Of a stretch of 64,000 nt of DNA, positions 62,696 through 64,000 are shown in pieces; the stretch's first letter is position 1; each line of letters starts with the position of its first letter. A model generated the notes under the pieces. The model was not told the DNA's origin, searched no databases, and saw nothing but the letters and a program-made list of their open reading frames with translations. Source of the DNA: Bog-473 sp963783245 (GTDB taxonomy: Bacteria > Actinomycetota > Acidimicrobiia > Acidimicrobiales > RAAP-2); assembly GCA_963783245.1 (NCBI GenBank), contig CAWAMS010000004.1, positions 434,001-498,000 on the forward strand, given 5' to 3'. Position numbers and translations under genes: made by a program.

Positions 62696-63599
62696 GTGCC
62701 TGCAGTGAGCGTCCGCCATTTGGCGAAGTCGTACGGGGACAAACAGGCCGTGCGTGACGTCTCGTTCGAGGTGCAGAAGGGTGAGGTATTCGCCTTGCTC
62801 GGCCCGAACGGCGCCGGGAAGACGACGACCATCGAGATCCTCGAAGGGTTTCGCAATCGCACCTCCGGCGAGGTGTCTCACGTTGGGGGTGGACCCGGCC
62901 GAGCGCGCAACGCAACGTTGGCTGCGCAGCCGCATCGGCGTCGTCCTCCAGGAATTGGCGGTGGAGCCCTTCTACACGGTGCGTCAGGTCCTGAGCCGCA
63001 ATGCCGGCTACTACCCTTCGCCGCGCCCGGTCGACGAGGTGATAGAGGTCATTGGCTTGAAGGAGAAAGCAGACCAACGGGTCAAGAAGTTGTCCGGAGG
63101 TCAGCAGCGTCGGCTCGACGTCGGATTGGGCATCATCGGCCAACCGGAGTTGCTCTTTCTCGATGAGCCGACCACCGGACTTGACCCCTTGGGTCGGCGA
63201 GATTCATGGAATCTGATTCGCCAGCTCACGGCGGAGGGGACAACGGTGATGTTGACGACGCACTACATGGACGAGGTGGAGGCGCTGGCGGATCGCGTCG
63301 CCGTGCTCAACAATGCAGAGATCGTGGCCAGCGGGACGCCGACTTCCATCGGCGGGCGCGACTCGGGGATGGTGACCATTCGCTTCGCCCTGCCCGAAAG
63401 CGTCGCCGTAGCCGATGTTCCCCTGACGGTGCAGTCCGTCAACGACGGGCTGGTGACGGTTCAGACCGACGAAGAGCTACGCGCGCTGCACCTACTTACC
63501 GGATGGGCGCTGGAAAAGGGCCTGGCCCTTCCCGGGCTCTCGGTCGCCCGGGTCTCGCTGGAGGACATCTACCTGGATCTGACGAGGAGCGCGCAATGA
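62696..63599 (+). CDS. ABC-2 type transporter ATP-binding protein, one frameshift
   Basis: ATPase of a drug- or lipid-type ABC exporter, about 300 residues. GTG 62696 follows AGGAGGGAG. Walker A is L-L-G-P-N-G-A-G-K-T-T-T, the signature K-L-S-G-G-Q-Q-R-R-L-D, Walker B L-L-F-L-D-E-P-T-T-G-L-D, and the H-loop L-T-T-H-Y-M-D-E. An extra T near 62877 (GAGGTG-T-CTCACG) shifts the frame after residue 60. The stop overlaps the permease start (ATGA), so both are co-translated. Together they form a DrrAB-like exporter; cargo unknown. Confidence 0.92.
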
Positions 63600-64000
63600 C
63601 GGCCACGTCACCGAGCGCAGGTGCCTCCGCAAGCAGCCGCAGGCGTCGATGACCGAAGTCGTTCCAGGGTCTGAGCGATATCAAGCTGGTCTTTCGACAG
63701 CTCCGTTTTGAGCAGCTCTCGTTCTGGCTCAATCCCATCGGTGCGGTGTTCACGATCGGCTTCTCGACCATCTTCTTGGTGCTTCTCGGCTCCACCGCTG
63801 GGAACTCCAAAATCGGGAACGGGCTGGACGTCAAGTACGTGCAGTACTACGTGCCCGGATTCGTGGCCTACGGGATCATGTCAGCCTGTTACAACGTTCT
63901 CGCAATCGGCATGGTGAACCGCCGGGAGATGGGGCTGCTCAAACGGGTGCGGCTCAGCCCGGTGCCTACCTGGATCCTCATGGCGGCCATCTTCTTGAGC
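63596..64000 (+). CDS. ABC-2 type permease, frameshifted, 3' end outside window
   Basis: Membrane partner of the preceding ATPase. ATG 63596 overlaps its stop by four bases. The first 18 residues (MTATSPSAGASASSRRRR) run into a stop; one base away the frame continues P-K-S-F-Q-G-L-S-D-I-K-L-V-F-R-Q-L and two membrane segments (A-V-F-T-I-G-F-S-T-I-F-L-V-L-L and Y-V-P-G-F-V-A-Y-G-I-M-S), then N-R-R-E-M-G-L-L-K-R-V-R. The shift is near 63650. This topology matches ABC-2 permeases with six membrane segments; the rest lies beyond the window. Confidence 0.85.

Overview
The window is GC-rich DNA from a high-GC actinobacterium, most plausibly an uncultured member of the Acidimicrobiia. The evidence is the dense set of F420/LLM oxidoreductases, acyl-CoA dehydrogenases, CoA transferases, acyl-CoA synthetases and DUF35/thiolase pairs, a DUF222/13E12-type HNH protein, frequent GTG/TTG starts, and a secreted protein built from 42-residue 'GYW-VASDGGIF-FGD' repeats that I associate with Acidimicrobiia (from memory, not searched). 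No rRNA or tRNA gene was seen.

Layout. 0-11.5 kb: acyl-CoA catabolism genes (tandem-lobe CoA transferase, hydrolase, crotonase, 3Fe-4S ferredoxin, SDR, a fused DUF35-thiolase aldolase-like protein, amidohydrolase, CMD-like protein, 3-hydroxyisobutyrate dehydrogenase-like protein). 11.5-18.2 kb: mobile DNA. An IS481-type element with TCTAGA direct repeats sits just before an acyl-CoA dehydrogenase gene. At that gene's stop codon are two tandem IS630-type elements, the first split by an IS256-type transposon that carries a DUF3024 gene. 18.2-36 kb: a second catabolic block (two amidohydrolases around a DUF35 + thiolase pair, cupin, three acyl-CoA synthetases, nitroreductase, CoA transferase, crotonase, P450, SDR, LLM oxidoreductase, acyl-CoA dehydrogenase). 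36-45.8 kb: SRPBCC-SRPBCC-ArsR operon with a double operator, a UvrD-HRDC helicase, glutathione peroxidase, VOC and SRPBCC proteins, three minisatellite arrays, a DUF222-HNH protein and an LLM monooxygenase. 45.9-57.9 kb: zinc-type ArsR with a His-rich CDF exporter, TrmA-type RNA methyltransferase, PhoU, RidA, beta-lactamase-like hydrolase, ABC-F ATPase, two-domain acyl-CoA dehydrogenase, Ohr, and a MarR/MFS pair. 58.2-64 kb: the secreted repeat protein, a poorer and decaying stretch with a flotillin pseudogene, and the start of an ABC-2 transporter.

How the genes work together. The two catabolic blocks together hold the steps for activating, dehydrogenating, hydrating and cleaving a bulky carboxylic acid (acyl-CoA synthetases, CoA transferases, dehydrogenases, crotonases, DUF35/thiolase retro-aldolases, P450 and ferredoxin). 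This resembles actinobacterial steroid or terpenoid side-chain degradation. The substrate is not deducible from sequence.

Quality warning. At least 15 otherwise well conserved genes carry single-base frameshifts, several in runs of G or C, so most are probably sequencing or assembly errors. I annotate those genes across the shift and say where it lies.
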